The notes under the pieces are model-generated. The model was not told the origin of the DNA. It ran no database searches and worked only from the letters and a program-made list of their open reading frames with translations. Shown piece by piece: positions 25,601 through 36,790 of a stretch of 64,000 nt of DNA. The stretch is from Symsagittifera roscoffensis (taxonomy: Eukaryota; Xenacoelomorpha; Acoela; Convolutidae): the NCBI RefSeq assembly GCF_963678635.1, contig NC_087062.1, positions 27,984,833-28,048,832 of the forward strand, read 5' to 3'. The translations under genes and the position numbers were made by a program. Numbering within the stretch: position 1 is the stretch's first letter; every line of letters starts with the position of its first letter.

Positions 25601-28600
25601 GCTTGGCAGTTACTGAGGTTTCATTATAAAGCGAGGTCACTTTCTTAAAAATTTGCTTGAAAAATTAGTTAGGGTAGAAAGTCTAGACGTGATGTGAAGC
25701 TCTAGAATTTCTAATAATCTCGCAAAAGAATTTACCTATCGCTTTGGTTTTGTGCTCCTGATGGCGGAGGTAGATGTCGTTCACCACCTTCTGTTCACGC
25801 AATTTCTCTTTCGCAGTGATCTCCTTCGACACATGTTCTATCGTGTACTCGTACACCTCTACAAAAAAAACATGAATCGATGTATCAAGATTGAGCATCT
25901 GAACAAACGAATTTTCTGCAAAATGACAGGTACTTAAATCAATCTGACAAAAAAAACATCCTGGACCAGTTAGAAGGGAGTTACCTCTGCGTTCTAGGTC
26001 GGATACAACAGAGTACGGAGGTCTGTGTCTGTTGAAATCTGGCGAGACTGTTATCACTCCAGCACTCGACATCTGAAACAAAATGACCGCTAATGACAAT
26101 ATTTGAAGTTGAGAACTTTTAACGTGAGCAAGGTTATCTTAACTAAAATCAGTGTTTAAAATTGATTTAATTTTAATTTTTTTATTGTTGTTTTTTCTTA
26201 AAACGTTTTTTTTTGAGAAACTAGCCAATCATTTTAAATCTAGTCACACAACGCAAAATGAGCAAGAGTCAATTGAAAGAAATTTATGAAGTTGACAGTA
26301 ACTAACAAATCGTAGCGAAATGATTTACGTTAATAGAGCAGAGAGGGTATTCGTTCTCCTGCAGGTGTTCCATGCCTGGCCTGGTGAGGTCTGCAATGAC
26401 ATGGAATGTGGTCCCTCCCTGCTTCAAATAGTGCGTCTGCTCCTTCAGCGATTCACTCGGCTCCTCCACCACTTTGCGACCTCCACTGAAATAGACACTT
26501 CTCAATAAGATATTCTCAATTTAATATCCCCCCCCCCCCCAAAAAAAAAATTGGTGACTAAGTTTACCCTAAAGTGCATCTCATCATAGTTAGGCCACGA
26601 CGTGAAAAACGATTTCTGTGATAACAAAAAACTAGCTTGAAATGAATTGTCAACGTCCACACTTTCCGAATCGTTTTCCCTCATCAAGAACATGTACATA
26701 AAACTTCCATTAAGTTGTCCAGTCCGAAACTTTCTCGATTAAACTTAGCATTCTGACTAAATACTCAATTTCAATTACACCTGGATGTGGTATAACATCG
26801 TACGAGCACTGCAAGATAAGCCATCAAACTGCTTTTTGCGGGAGACAGAGAAAGGAAAAGAGCCGACCTTTCGAGACAAGACCATCACACGCAAAGAGAT
26901 TGCTAGATGCTCACATTGGCAGCTATCATTTCTCTCAACATCACTTTATAGCCAGCACCACATAAGAAAAAAACTACCATTTACGGTTTCTGAATGAACA
27001 CCTGGCACGAATTTAATACTTACACAAAAGTAGGTTCTGATTTCTTAGACGTCTCATTTGCCTCGTTTTGATTTACATCTCCATTTTCTTTCGAATCTGC
27101 CAAGCGAATGTCAGACATTTTGTTAGCTAGATAAGACGGCTGCTCTTTCTCATCAGTTGTCATAGCACTTGTTGTCTAAATATACAAACAAATTTCAAGC
27201 AAAGGCAATCCTGAAGACAGTAATATCAAACTTCGTTGTAATTGACAGCATTTTTCAGCCAAATTCAGGCTTTCATTTTTTGTTACGCAAGGCTTCCTAC
27301 GGAGTAAGAGTGTACATTATATCCTAACAACTCACACTCAAATCAACCAATGAATACCATTCGAAAATTGACACTCACTACTGTTTCCACAAACTTGTCT
27401 CCTGGTACATATGTGAACAACCTTCTATTGGGTCTTTTGTCCGGATCTCCCCCAAACTCATCAGAACACTTCTTGCGCATTTCCTTGAAGTGGTCGCCTT
27501 CTTGTAAGTCGCCATCTTGGATTGCAGCATAATGAGTTACCTCTCTCTAAAATAACAGAAGACGCTCCAAAAAACAATGGCTAAAATTAATACCCTATAA
27601 TGAACAATTTGAAATTGAAACATAAAATCTTACGTGGCTAAATTTCTTTTCACAAAAACTGACCACAAGTTCTTCTACTTCTGATTTGGCACCTGAAACA
27701 ATGCAAAAAAATTACTGCATGCAATTATGACAAAGAAAAAAGAGAGTGACGGGTAGCTATATGCACACAGCATGCCTTGACCGCATTAACTTGAAAAAAT
27801 CAAATTTTCGGTAGAAAATTACTAGTAGGAGAGAAATTCAAAACAGTGAAACTAATTATAAGAGAAAATCAATAATCAATTAAACTAGCGTGTAACGCTT
27901 CTAGGGTACTTCGAACTCATAAAAAACCGCATATATTGGAAAAGAGATCTGCACTTTTTGAGTGTACTCTGACAGCACCCAATTACAGGGTTCGTAATTA
28001 GAAACTTTGCAAAGCTTTTTATTCAAGTTTTTGATACAAATTTTGAAGAACCATAAAATTTTGTGAAGCTTCATATAAATCTTTGAAAAAATTTAAAATG
28101 AACTAAGAAACGTCACATCTGGCAAACTAAAAGCAATTGAGCACCTTAAATTTTCTAAAAAAAAGGTCTTTTTTTAAAACCAGAAAAAATTTCAACCTTA
28201 AGTTTTCTAAAAAAGGTATTTTCTTAAAAACCAGAAAAAATCTCGAAAACTATCAAGATTTGAGCAGTCTTATTTGAAGGCACTATTGGCAATCTTTGAT
28301 AGTACTCTGACAGCATACAACTACCGGGCTGGGAAATTCACTTTTGTGAATTATTTTGTAATTTGAGTTTTCTGAAATATTCCGAAAAAATCACAAAAAT
28401 TGTCGTATCTCTTAAACTAAAAAGATTTGGGAATTGTCAATTGGAGGCCGAACTTGCAACCTTGAGATTAATCTGACAGCCTCCAACTACAGGTTAGAAG
28501 TTCAAATTTAGAAAAAAATACTTTTCGTGAAATTTTTTGAAAAAATCACCATAAACGTCATATCTGGATAACTACAAGGTTTTGAGCGGTCATACTTCGA

Positions 28601-31600
28601 GGCCAAATTTGCAACCATTGAGAATTCCCTCACATTTTCCAACAACAGGATTGAGACTTCGAAGTTGTGGAATTTTTTATCAAAAATTTTTTGGAAAATT
28701 TTTGAAAAAATCATAAAAAACGTCATATCTCAAAAACTATAAGCAATTGAGCAGTGATATTTGGAAGCAAAATTCGCAACCCCTGAGAGTTCCTTCACAA
28801 TTTCCAACATCAGGATTGAGACCTTCAAGATTTAGGAATTTTCAAAATCTAAGTTTTTTTGAAAAAAATCATAAAAAACGTCATTTCTCGAAAACTACAA
28901 GGATTTGAGAAATGGGATCTACTTAACAATCTCCCCCCCCCCTATGGTACCTACTTAAAAATCTCCACCCCTATAAATAAATTCAGTAAAATTGCACTGA
29001 GCTTTCTATTGAGAATTCTAATTTTCGTGCATTCTGATTGGTCGAAAAATCGACCAGTTTGATCTACTTAACTTTTTCTTGAAAGCGGTGCAGATTGCTA
29101 AGTAGATCCGAGAAATGAGATTTGGAGGCAAGATTCGCAACCCCTGAGAGTACCCTGACAGCCTCCAGCTATAGGTTGATAATAGCAAAAATTGAGATTT
29201 TTTAAATTTAATTTTCTAGAAGTTTTTGAAAAATTTCGAAAATTGACTTATCTCGTAAATTAAAAGGATTTGCTTATTCATATATGTAAGATAGAATCGC
29301 AAAGCCTAGGAAAACTGAGAGAATCCCACTATTGGGTTGCTTATTTCTTAACTCGATGAAATAGACGCTGAATTTAAACTGAAAAAATCTTAACCATTGC
29401 AATATACGGTATAGCTTGGACGTGCAAAAATTCTTGTTAAACATGCAAAAATAATCCGCTGAAAAATCTTAAGCATGGAGAGATAGTGAAGCCCGCATTT
29501 AAATATATAATAATAGATTTTGAATGAAGCAATACAGTAATCGTAGATAATACAGTAAATCGTTGAAAACTACACAGAGAGGAAAAGTTGAGATTCGCAC
29601 TAATCGAAATCCAAAATTGAACGCAAACATTCATACGGCACGTTATCAAATCTTATTTCGATGAGTGAAACAGAAAAAAAAACAGAAAGAACTATTATAA
29701 ACCTTTCCTCAAAAACTCAACAATGACGCAAGCAACATAGGCTACCGATGAAACAAAAATATGATGATAAAAAGCGATGAAACAAAAACCAGACCATTAA
29801 ATTTCTTAAACACGGCAAAACTCAACAGTTTTAAATATAAATTTTGAACGGTGTCCCACCCTTGAACCCCGCATATTTGTCCTATGTTTACATCCACTAT
29901 TTTATCACCCCATAACAAGATAACCCACAGCAAACTGAACCTTCTAATACCCATATTTTTTTTATTCACTTGATGCATTTATTTCCTCAAAAACAATAGC
30001 CTTTCGATAAGCTAAAGAAATAAACTCTCGTTCACTCGTTTAAAAAAGAAAAGAGATAACCTATTGAAAGCAACAAAGGACGTTTGTGAAAATTATATTG
30101 GTGGACCTTCTAAAAGTGGAAAAATCAAAAGCATTAACTATACAAAAATTAAATTTCAAACTATTACCCGTGAAATTAGTAGTATTGGACCTACCTATCA
30201 GAGTAAGATTTTTCTGGTGAGTAGTCTATCATAATATAACCAAAAGTCAGAGTTGTTAACCACAATTTACATAACTACTTCCAATTACAGTGAAAGTTGC
30301 CTAAATTGGGACGACAGTTCATGCTTTGGAAGAAAGGTCAACAAAAGTCAAGCGGAAGACTAAATTGAGCTTTCCCAAAAAAGAGACCAGTTTCTATGTA
30401 GATCGAGAAAACCCGAGGCATTAGCATATTAGCTCAAGCGCTTTACCACTATACTGACTGGAAGAAGGTTAAGAAGTCTCGTCAAACCATGTAACCTTAT
30501 CTTTCAAAGGCCAACAAATACTAGCAATATCAGGCGGCGAGTATTATCTTAAACGCACGAAAAAAAACCTCTACGAACTGGCACTGCTTTAAATAAACAA
30601 CAATTACAGATCGCGAAAACTTTATTGAAACGAGGTGTGAAAATAATCTTGTTTTTTTTCTATGGGAAACCTGATGCTCGAATATTTCTTGAAAAATATT
30701 GAGTATCTGCGCAATAAAAATACCCCAACCCTCGCAGTTGCCGGCGTAATTCAGCCCATTACAGACATTGTCACTCAACTAGCCCTATTAAAAAAACGAG
30801 AGAAAATGCGCAACGCAAGCGTAAGTAACAATAACACGGTTTACCAGTCTCCCAGCAATTCAAAAAATTTTCAAGATTTGAGAGTGGAGAAAATGACCAC
30901 GAGAGAACTACTTTATTCGGCAAACCTGAAACGCTAGGTGTGCTAGAAAAATTTTTTTGGTAGGCTGACAGAATTTTCAAAGTCGCTCCTAAAATTTTTT
31001 TAGAAACTTTACTGAACAAATGATTATCTTTCAGAAATGGCCGCCGCTTGCATATATGCGTTCTTAACAAGTAAAACGGAAAAACCTACCTCAGTTTCTT
31101 AGAAGCCCTAAAAAACTAACCCCTGATAGCAGGCCTGGAAAAATGTCACTGCAATTTAATCAGGCAGCTATTCAAGCGTTTCAGAAAAATATCCGTGTAT
31201 CCGTGAGTCCAAGCTGTCTAGATGGTTCTTCCATCTTACTCAAACTTATATGGGAAGAAATGCGTACTCGGAGAAAATAGTACAAAAAACCACTACATTT
31301 GCATCAAAATTTAGAATAAAACCTTCACTGGCTTTTGAAAAAGAACTGGAAGGTCTTAAGATAAAAAATTGAGGAAATACAAAAAGAATGCGATCGCACC
31401 TTAGATGAATTGGATGAAATTGATGAGCTTTGACTTTACTTTGGACTCAATTACAAAAGAAGTTTCGCCCCGAATCGAGAACTCCTATTCCAAGTTCAAT
31501 ATGCAATCAAAATAATGCTGCAGCATCGTGTTTCGCCGGACAACACACTGAAGAGGGCTTGCATTATGGTAAATAGTCATACTCCGTTCACTGTCCGTTC

Positions 31601-34600
31601 AAAAACTCAGTTTATTTTTGCCTTGAGTGGGCACTAACGACTAACTTATAAAAAATAAATAGTGAAATCGTAGCAAAAAAAGTGTAGAATAGTATGCATG
31701 TTTACAAAGAAAAAACTGATTTGCATTTTTTTCGCGCTATGACGAACTAAAGCTAAAGGTTTCTCCATGCGTTCTTTGTTCATTTTCTTGAATTAAAAAC
31801 TTAATTGCCAGCGTTTTTGAGGAAAATCTACCCTGGTAGTCTTGACTCGCATTTAAAAAATTTATTTCTGGAAAGAAACGAATACGTAAAATTTCTTTTT
31901 CAAATTTGGAGATCCATTAAAGGTTCCCCGACCATCAATTCAAAAATCAAGAGCAATCTGGTTCTCAAAACGTTTCACTGGCATTCCCCGCTGAAAGAAA
32001 ACTTCTAGAAGCTTCGTATAAGAGATTTTGCACAAGAATCAAGCCAATTTCATACGCCATGTGGTCAACAGCAATTAAAAAAACTGTTAAGAGAAATATT
32101 CAAAAAATCAACCCACCAAAAACGAGTTCAAGCATACCCAAAATTATTTCCGTACAAAAAAGATTGATGTTTTCCCCAAACGTGATCAATTCCCAAAAAA
32201 AATAAACGATGGCTCCATCCAGCGTTCTGTGCCTCTGTTTAAGTACGTAAAAAGATTTAAAAAAATATGAAGTCCACAGTAATTGATTGAAAACAGCTCA
32301 GCAAAATCAACCGAAATCATTTGACTAACTAAGATTACTAGCGGGAGGATAGCAAGCAATTTGGTTTTAGAGTTCCGGCCAACATTGCTTAAGTTCAACA
32401 GATGACACTAGCCGACAAAAGGAAACACGTCAGCTGATCATACATCTCGACAAATAGCAGAAGCTGAACTGCAAAACTTGCATCTTTGGTGTTCAGGACC
32501 CTCTTGGTAGCAGATAAACCAAGTTTGTATTCCAACACAACCTAAAATTCTCGAAGCAAATGGAAAGAAGACCGAAATCAGACAGTCATCTATCCGACGA
32601 AAGTATCATGTTCTAAGGAACTATGCAGAAAACTTACAAGCAGCAAAAGCAATCAGGACTCGGAAGAAATAGGCCATAGCCGCTTAAAAATGAACAACAT
32701 AGTAGCAAAAAAATAAATAATGGAAACTAGCGTAAAACGCATCTCCGGTACTCATGATAAACCGCATAAATTGGAAATAAGATCTGCATTCTTTAAGTGT
32801 GCTTTGACAGCACCCAATTTCAGGGTTCGTAATTAAAAATTTTGCAAAGATTTTATTCAAGTTTAAAAAACTATAAAATTTTGTGAAGTTTTTTATTAGT
32901 CGTTGAAAAAATTTAAAATGAACTAAGAAACGTCAAATCTGGCAAATTGAGCAGTCGTATTTGGACGCAAGATTTTCAACTCCTGAGAGTACTCTTACAG
33001 CACCCAACTACAATGGTGGGAAATTCAAGATTTGAGGAACTTCACCTTAAGAAGTATTTTTTTTTGAAAACCAGAAAACATTTCATATCTCAAAAACTAC
33101 CAAGATTTGAGCAGTCTTATTAGATAGCAATAATCGCAATCTTTGAAAGTACTCTGACAGCACACAACTAAAGGGTTGGGAATTTCACTTTAGTGAACTA
33201 TTTTGTAATTTGAGTTTTCTGAAAATTTCCAAAAAAAATTACAAAAATCGTCGTATCTCTTGAAGTAAAACGATTTGAGCATTCCTAACTGAAGGCCGAA
33301 TTTGCAACTCCTGAGAATACTTTTTTTAAAAAATTGCAAAAACATCATATCTGTAAAACTGCAAGGTTTTGAGCAGTCATATTTGGAGGCAAAATTCACA
33401 ACTCCTGAGAGTACCCTGAAAGAGCCTCACTACTGAGATGGTAACTTCAAGTTTTATTTAAAAAATTATACCCAAGTTCTCAGAAAATTTTTGAGAAAAT
33501 CCTAAAAAACGTCATATCTCGTAAACTACAAGATTTTGAGCAGACAAATTCAGAGGCAAGATAAGCAACCTCAACAGAGTACCCTCACAGATTCCAATAA
33601 CAGTATTGAGATCTTCAAAGTTTTGGAACTTTTTAACATCTAATTTTTTTTTGAAAAGTTCGGAGAAAATCCTAAAAAAAGTCATATCTCAAAAACTAAA
33701 AAGATTTGAGCAGCCATAATTAGAGGCAAGATTCGCAACCCCTGAGAGTACCCTCACAAAATCCAACAACAGGACTGAGATCTTCAACGTATTTGAATAT
33801 TTCAAAATCGAAGTTTTTGAAAAATTTTTGAAAAATCATAAAAAACGTCATATCTCGAAAACTACAAGGATTTGGTTATTCATATATAGAGGCCAGAATC
33901 GCAAAACCTGGGAAAACTCTGACAACATCCAACTATTGGGTTTCTAATTACAAAATTTGAAGAAATAAAAACTGAATTAAAATGGGAAAATTGAAAAAAC
34001 CTTAACCATTGCAATATACGATATACCTTAAACGTGAAAAAATTCTTTTGTTGAAGATGCAAAAAAAAAAAACGTTGAAAAAGCTTAAACATAGCGAGAT
34101 AGTGAAGCCCGCATTTAAATATATAATAGATTTGATAGAAGAAAATAAAACAAAATAGGAGACGGGTAGACAACATAATCAAATTAACTAGCGTTTAACG
34201 CACCTCCGGTGCTTCGAAACTTTTCGACAACTCATGACACAACATCTGCAAACTTTTAGTGTACTCTGACTGCACCCAATTACAGGGTTGGTAATAACGA
34301 AATTTTTAATTTTTTTAAATTCCCATTTTAAAAGCGTCATCTCGAAACGTTAATGCGCCTCAGCAGAAATTTGGGGACCAGATTTGCAACCACTGAGAGT
34401 CCCTGAGAGCACCCTACTTTAGGGTTAGGAATTCAAAATTTTGTGAATTTTTTTAAACCTAAGTTTCCCAAAAATTTTTTTTAAAAAACGTCTTTTTTTT
34501 CGAAAACTAAAAGGATTTGAGCATTCATATTAGGAGGCAAGATTTGAGACGCCAGGGTGTACGCTGACGGTGTAGGTTGTATCTTCGAGTTTGTAGTTTC

Positions 34601-36790
34601 AAATTTTTTGAATTTCTTTGTAGATAAGTTCTTTGAGAAATTTTGAAAAAACATCTCGGAATCTAAAAGCATTTGAGCAGTCGCGTTTAGCAGTCGCATG
34701 TGGCAAGATTTGCAACTCTTTAGAGTACCCTGACAACAACGAACTATTGCGTTGGAAATTTCAAATTTTGAAAAATAATTAATTTTAACTTTCTGAAAAT
34801 TTCAAAAAAATCACAATAAACGTCACATCTCGAAAACTACAAGGATTTGAGCAGTCATTTTTGGAGGCAAGATTTGCAATCCCTGATAGTACTTTGACAG
34901 TACCCAACTACAGGATTGGGATTTTCAGATTTTTAAAAAATAATAATTTAAGTTTTCTGAAAATTTCTGAAAAAATCACAAAAAAACGTCATATCTCGCA
35001 AACTACAACGATTAGAACAGTCATATTTGGAGGCAAGATTTGTAACTCCTTAGAGTACTCTGAGGGCAACCAACCACAAGGTTGGGAATTTCAAGTTTTG
35101 AGAAATATTTAATTAAAATTTTCTGAACATTTTTGAAAAAATCATAAAACACATCATATCTCGAAAACTACAAGAACTTGAGCAGTCATTTTTGGAGGCA
35201 AGATTCGCAATCCCTGATAGTACTCTGACAGTACCCAACTACAGGATTGGGATGTTCAGATTTTAAAAAAATAATAACAATTTTAGTTTTCTGAAAATTT
35301 TTGAAAAAATCACAAAAAACGTCATATCTCGAAAACTACAAATAATTGAGCAGTCATACTTGCAGGCAAGATTCGCAATCTTTGAGAAAACTCTGACAGG
35401 TTCTAATTAGAAGGTAGGGAATTTCAGATAATTGAAAAAAAAAAAATTTAAGTTTTCTGAAAACTTTTGAAAAAATCACAAAAACGTCATATCTCGAAAA
35501 CTACAAAGAAATGAGAGGTTATATTAGGAGACAAGATTCGCAATCTTTGAGAGTACTCTGACAGGACCTAACTACAGGGTTGGGAATTTCAGATTTTTAA
35601 AAAAAATCACAAAAAACGTCATATCTCGAAAACTACAAGGATTTGAACAGTCATATTTGGAGGCAAGGTGTGTAATCCCTTAGAGTACTCTGACAGTACC
35701 CAACTACAGGGTTGGAAACTTCAAGTTCTGTAAATTATTTCATTTGAAATTTCTGAAAAAAATCTCAAAAATTATCTTATCTCGTTAACTAAAATGATTC
35801 GGGCATTCAAAATTGGAGGCCAAATTCGCAACCCCTAATTCGATATTGGGCTGCTTAATTTAAACTTGGTAAATAACCACTAAAATCAAATTGGAAAATC
35901 GAAAAAAAAATTAACCATGGCAATATACGATATAGCTTAAACATGCAAAAATAATACGTTGAAAAAGCTTAAACATGGCGAGATAGTGAAGCCCGCATTT
36001 AAATATATAATAGATAGATTTTTAAAAAGCAGGTATACAGATAGACAGACTTAATTTGGCCTCGAAAAAAATTACTGAAAAATTAATGACCTTGCGGAAA
36101 ACTAAAGGAAATATTTTCTTAAGCATTGCAATATATGATATAGCTTAAACATGAAAAAATTCTTTCGTTAAACATGCAAAATTATTATGCTTAAACATGG
36201 GAGATAGCTGTCACTAGAGCATTTAAATGTAGTATAGATAGATAGATAGATTTGGGATTGATAAATTTACAACCAACATAATAAAAATAAAATTAATATG
36301 CAATGGTGACCACTTCTACAGTGATCAATTTCTGTAGAGCTGATTATAAGCCCGACAAAAAGTCTGTATTCCGATTCAATTTGTTCGCAGCTCAAACAAA
36401 AAACCCTTGCAAGTCCCACTTTCGCAACATATCGTTGCCATTTCTTTGCTGATCACAGGAGACAACCATTATTCTTCAAGAGAACGTTCGGAATTTGAAA
36501 AAATGTGCGTTCTATAAGAAGACAAGTGCGTCACCTTGTTGAAGTTCTAGGAACTTTTCTTTGGCAGATAACTTTGTCCCTGTTTCAGACTCTGCTCCAT
36601 CTCCAGTATTAAATACTGAAGCTGCTGTCAATTTTTTCAAGGTAACCCTAAAATAAAACGATATGATAATCATAGCAAGTGCAAAAAGATTTAAGGCCAG
36701 TTTTTGTACGCACTTTATTTTCAAATTCCCGATAGGATCTTTGGAGCGGTAATGTGCATTTTGCTTTTCGCCACTTCTATATCCCAGCAT
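16672..36790 (-). CDS. MKS1: MKS1, B9-domain protein of the ciliary transition zone
   Basis: Coding exons in transcript order: 36790-36714, 36647-36535, 27692-27634, 27546-27379, 27175-27024, 26485-26329, 26072-25985, 25858-25736, 25030-24908, 19791-19717, 19657-19632, 19557-19488, 19349-19239, 19024-18891, 18576-18491, 16843-16672 (TGA). Phases match at all 15 junctions; the total is 577 residues, close to the vertebrate protein. Family signatures seen: [13 protein letters not shown] near the N-terminus, [18 protein letters not shown], the B9 core from about residue 313 ([19 protein letters not shown]) through [12 protein letters not shown] and [14 protein letters not shown], and a C-terminal helix ending LRAAREG. 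MKS1 acts with B9D1/B9D2 in the transition-zone gate and is needed for ciliogenesis. Three introns have GC donors. The start ATG is preceded by an in-frame TAA, so any upstream exon is untranslated. A second spliceable copy of exons 1-2 lies at 40.1 kb. Confidence 0.93.
16937..17245 (+). mobile_element. LINE reverse transcriptase fragment in the last MKS1 intron
   Basis: The plus strand encodes [18 protein letters not shown], then the RT hallmark GVPQGSVWG (normally GVPQGSVLGP), an INN-P segment, and a degenerate catalytic box SADDTTTY (normally FADDTT). A following segment matches the FVNWF helix in another frame. This is the palm region of a non-LTR retrotransposon RT (jockey/CR1-like organisation), truncated at both ends and antisense to MKS1. 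Dead. Confidence 0.8.
17250..18490. other. MKS1 intron, nothing recognised
   Basis: AT-rich intronic sequence after the LINE fragment. A plus-strand frame near 17,284-17,496 could be a further piece of the LINE, but shows no motif I can name. Confidence 0.4.
19632..19657 (-). CDS. MKS1: MKS1 exon 11, 26-nt microexon
   Basis: Needed to bridge the reading frame: the exon before it ends at phase 1 and the exon after it (19,488-19,557) only reads openly from phase 0. The 26 nt add 8 codons plus 2 nt, giving AAENMTRL in the place where vertebrate MKS1 has a short variable stretch before the DKVAHF-like segment. Acceptor AAACAG and donor GTGAGA flank it exactly. Confidence 0.8.
20043..20735 (-). 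mobile_element. tRNA-derived SINE, family A, long copy
   Basis: On the minus strand a tRNA-like head lies at about 20,735-20,660 (A-box region after CCCACTTGGCC, B-box GGGTTCGACTC). The motif GTTTTGTCGGCTTAGTTGCC follows, and the far end at about 20,043 has ATCGCAAGTGATGCGAAGCC, as in the 14.27-kb copy. About 690 bp, longer than the 14-kb copy, so it may contain a further insertion. Confidence 0.5.
20945..21140 (-). mobile_element. tRNA-derived SINE, family B, copy 1
   Basis: The minus strand has a tRNA-like head at about 21,130-21,050 with a GGCGGTGAGTGCAGTG A-box region and the remnant B-box GCAGTTTCGCATCC. The predicted anticodon-loop position reads CCT. It ends at about 20,960 with a degenerate GAAGC..GCTTC palindrome. 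It lies head to tail with copy 2 and has the same internal order. Confidence 0.6.
21249..21590 (-). mobile_element. tRNA-derived SINE, family B, copy 2 (best preserved)
   Basis: The minus strand has about 160 bp of leader, then a tRNA-like head at 21,425-21,360 with A-box TGGCTGACTGG and B-box GGTTCGAATCT, a T-rich spacer and a body. It ends at 21,249 in GCGAAGCAAAGCTTCGCC followed by TCTGTG. The acceptor arm does not close, so this is not a functional tRNA. The leader upstream of the head is shared with copy 3, which argues that it belongs to the element. Confidence 0.7.
21640..22380. other. MKS1 intron, nothing recognised
   Basis: AT-rich sequence between a SINE and the first satellite-bearing element. 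The last 40 bp (from about 22,345) resemble sequence at 36,250 and 39,655, so the element may begin slightly earlier than I placed it. Confidence 0.4.
22384..24180 (+). mobile_element. Satellite-core mobile element, copy 1
   Basis: Starts TTAGCGTGTAACGCACCTCC and ends in CATTTAAATATATAATAGATT. Between these lie about ten diverged repeats of roughly 165 bp built on CGTCATATCTCGAAAACTAC, a GAGCAGTCATATTTGGAGGC box, a CCTGAGAGTACCCTGACAG box and a CAACTACAGGGTTGG box. No coding capacity and no terminal inverted repeats seen. Fixed ends around a tandem core are known from non-autonomous Helitron/Helentron elements and bivalve pearl elements; the assignment to either is inference. Confidence 0.75.
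24231..24745 (-). mobile_element. tRNA-derived SINE, family B, copy 3 (interrupted)
   Basis: Same order of parts as copy 2. The minus strand has a leader, then a head at 24,597-24,520 with A-box TGGCTGAGTGG, an anticodon-loop position reading CTT (lysine type) and a B-box decayed to GGTTCTAATCC. The body is split by a second, GC-rich SINE at about 24,246-24,455, and the hairpin end GCGAAGCTTCGCC is on the far side of that insertion. Confidence 0.65.
24246..24455 (-). mobile_element. GC-rich SINE nested in family B copy 3
   Basis: The minus strand reads a tRNA-like head (GTGGGTTAGGC as A-box, GCGTTCGAATCCC as B-box), a GC-rich body of about 110 bp, and a final AATAAAAAAAAAA tail. The strong base-composition contrast with the surrounding intron and the A tail mark it as a retroposed insertion. 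The GC-rich body looks like the conserved central domains shared by some SINE superfamilies, but I cannot assign it. Confidence 0.65.
24908..25030 (-). CDS. MKS1: MKS1 exon 9, start of the B9 domain
   Basis: Encodes the segment with [20 protein letters not shown] followed by [10 protein letters not shown], the most diagnostic part of the B9 fold in MKS1 proteins. Donor gtgagt, acceptor ctttag. It enters at phase 1 and leaves at phase 1, joining the exon at 19,717-19,791 across a 5.1-kb intron full of SINEs and one satellite-bearing element. Confidence 0.93.
27886..29520 (+). mobile_element. Satellite-core mobile element, copy 2
   Basis: Starts TAGCGTGTAACGC and ends GCCCGCATTTAAATATATAA then TAGATT, with the same roughly 165-bp core repeats as copy 1. 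It is interrupted by a 195-bp MITE at 28,915-29,109. It lies in the long second intron of MKS1. Confidence 0.75.
28915..29109. mobile_element. hAT-like MITE with 8-bp target-site duplication
   Basis: Begins GGATCTACTTAACAATCT and ends with AGATTGCTAAGTAGATCC, its imperfect reverse complement (about 17 of 18 positions). It is flanked on both sides by the perfect 8-bp direct repeat GAGAAATG (28,907-28,914 and 29,110-29,117). It has no coding capacity. An 8-bp duplication is typical of hAT transposases. An internal GGTACCTACTTAAAAATCTC partly repeats the end. Confidence 0.85.
29521..32727. other. MKS1 intron with decayed sequence, mostly unrecognised
   Basis: A possible SINE head on the minus strand at about 30,405-30,470 (A-box-like AGTATAGTGG) is followed by several short open stretches with protein-like composition. 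These are 30,662-30,937 (91 codons), about 31,380-31,560 (acidic DELDEIDEL then [14 protein letters not shown]), 31,805-32,008 and about 32,470-32,670. They lie on one strand with frame changes between them, so they may be remains of a transposon ORF. No signature motif seen. Confidence 0.35.
32728..34135 (+). mobile_element. Satellite-core mobile element, copy 3
   Basis: Starts CTAGCGTAAAACGCATCTCC and ends GCCCGCATTTAAATATATAA then TAGATT. Core of about 165-bp repeats as in copy 1. Only about 50 bp separate its end from copy 4, in the same orientation. Confidence 0.72.
34188..36020 (+). mobile_element. Satellite-core mobile element, copy 4
   Basis: Starts CTAGCGTTTAACGCACCTCC and ends TATATAATAGATAGATT. 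This copy shows the regular core best: the CGTCATATCTCG box (once as CATCATATCTCG) recurs near 34,988, 35,152, 35,320, 35,485 and 35,618, i.e. about 133-168 bp apart. Confidence 0.75.

Noticed and set aside
26524-26550. Poly-C/poly-A tract as a regulatory motif
   Set aside because: A simple homopolymer run in an MKS1 intron, away from splice sites.
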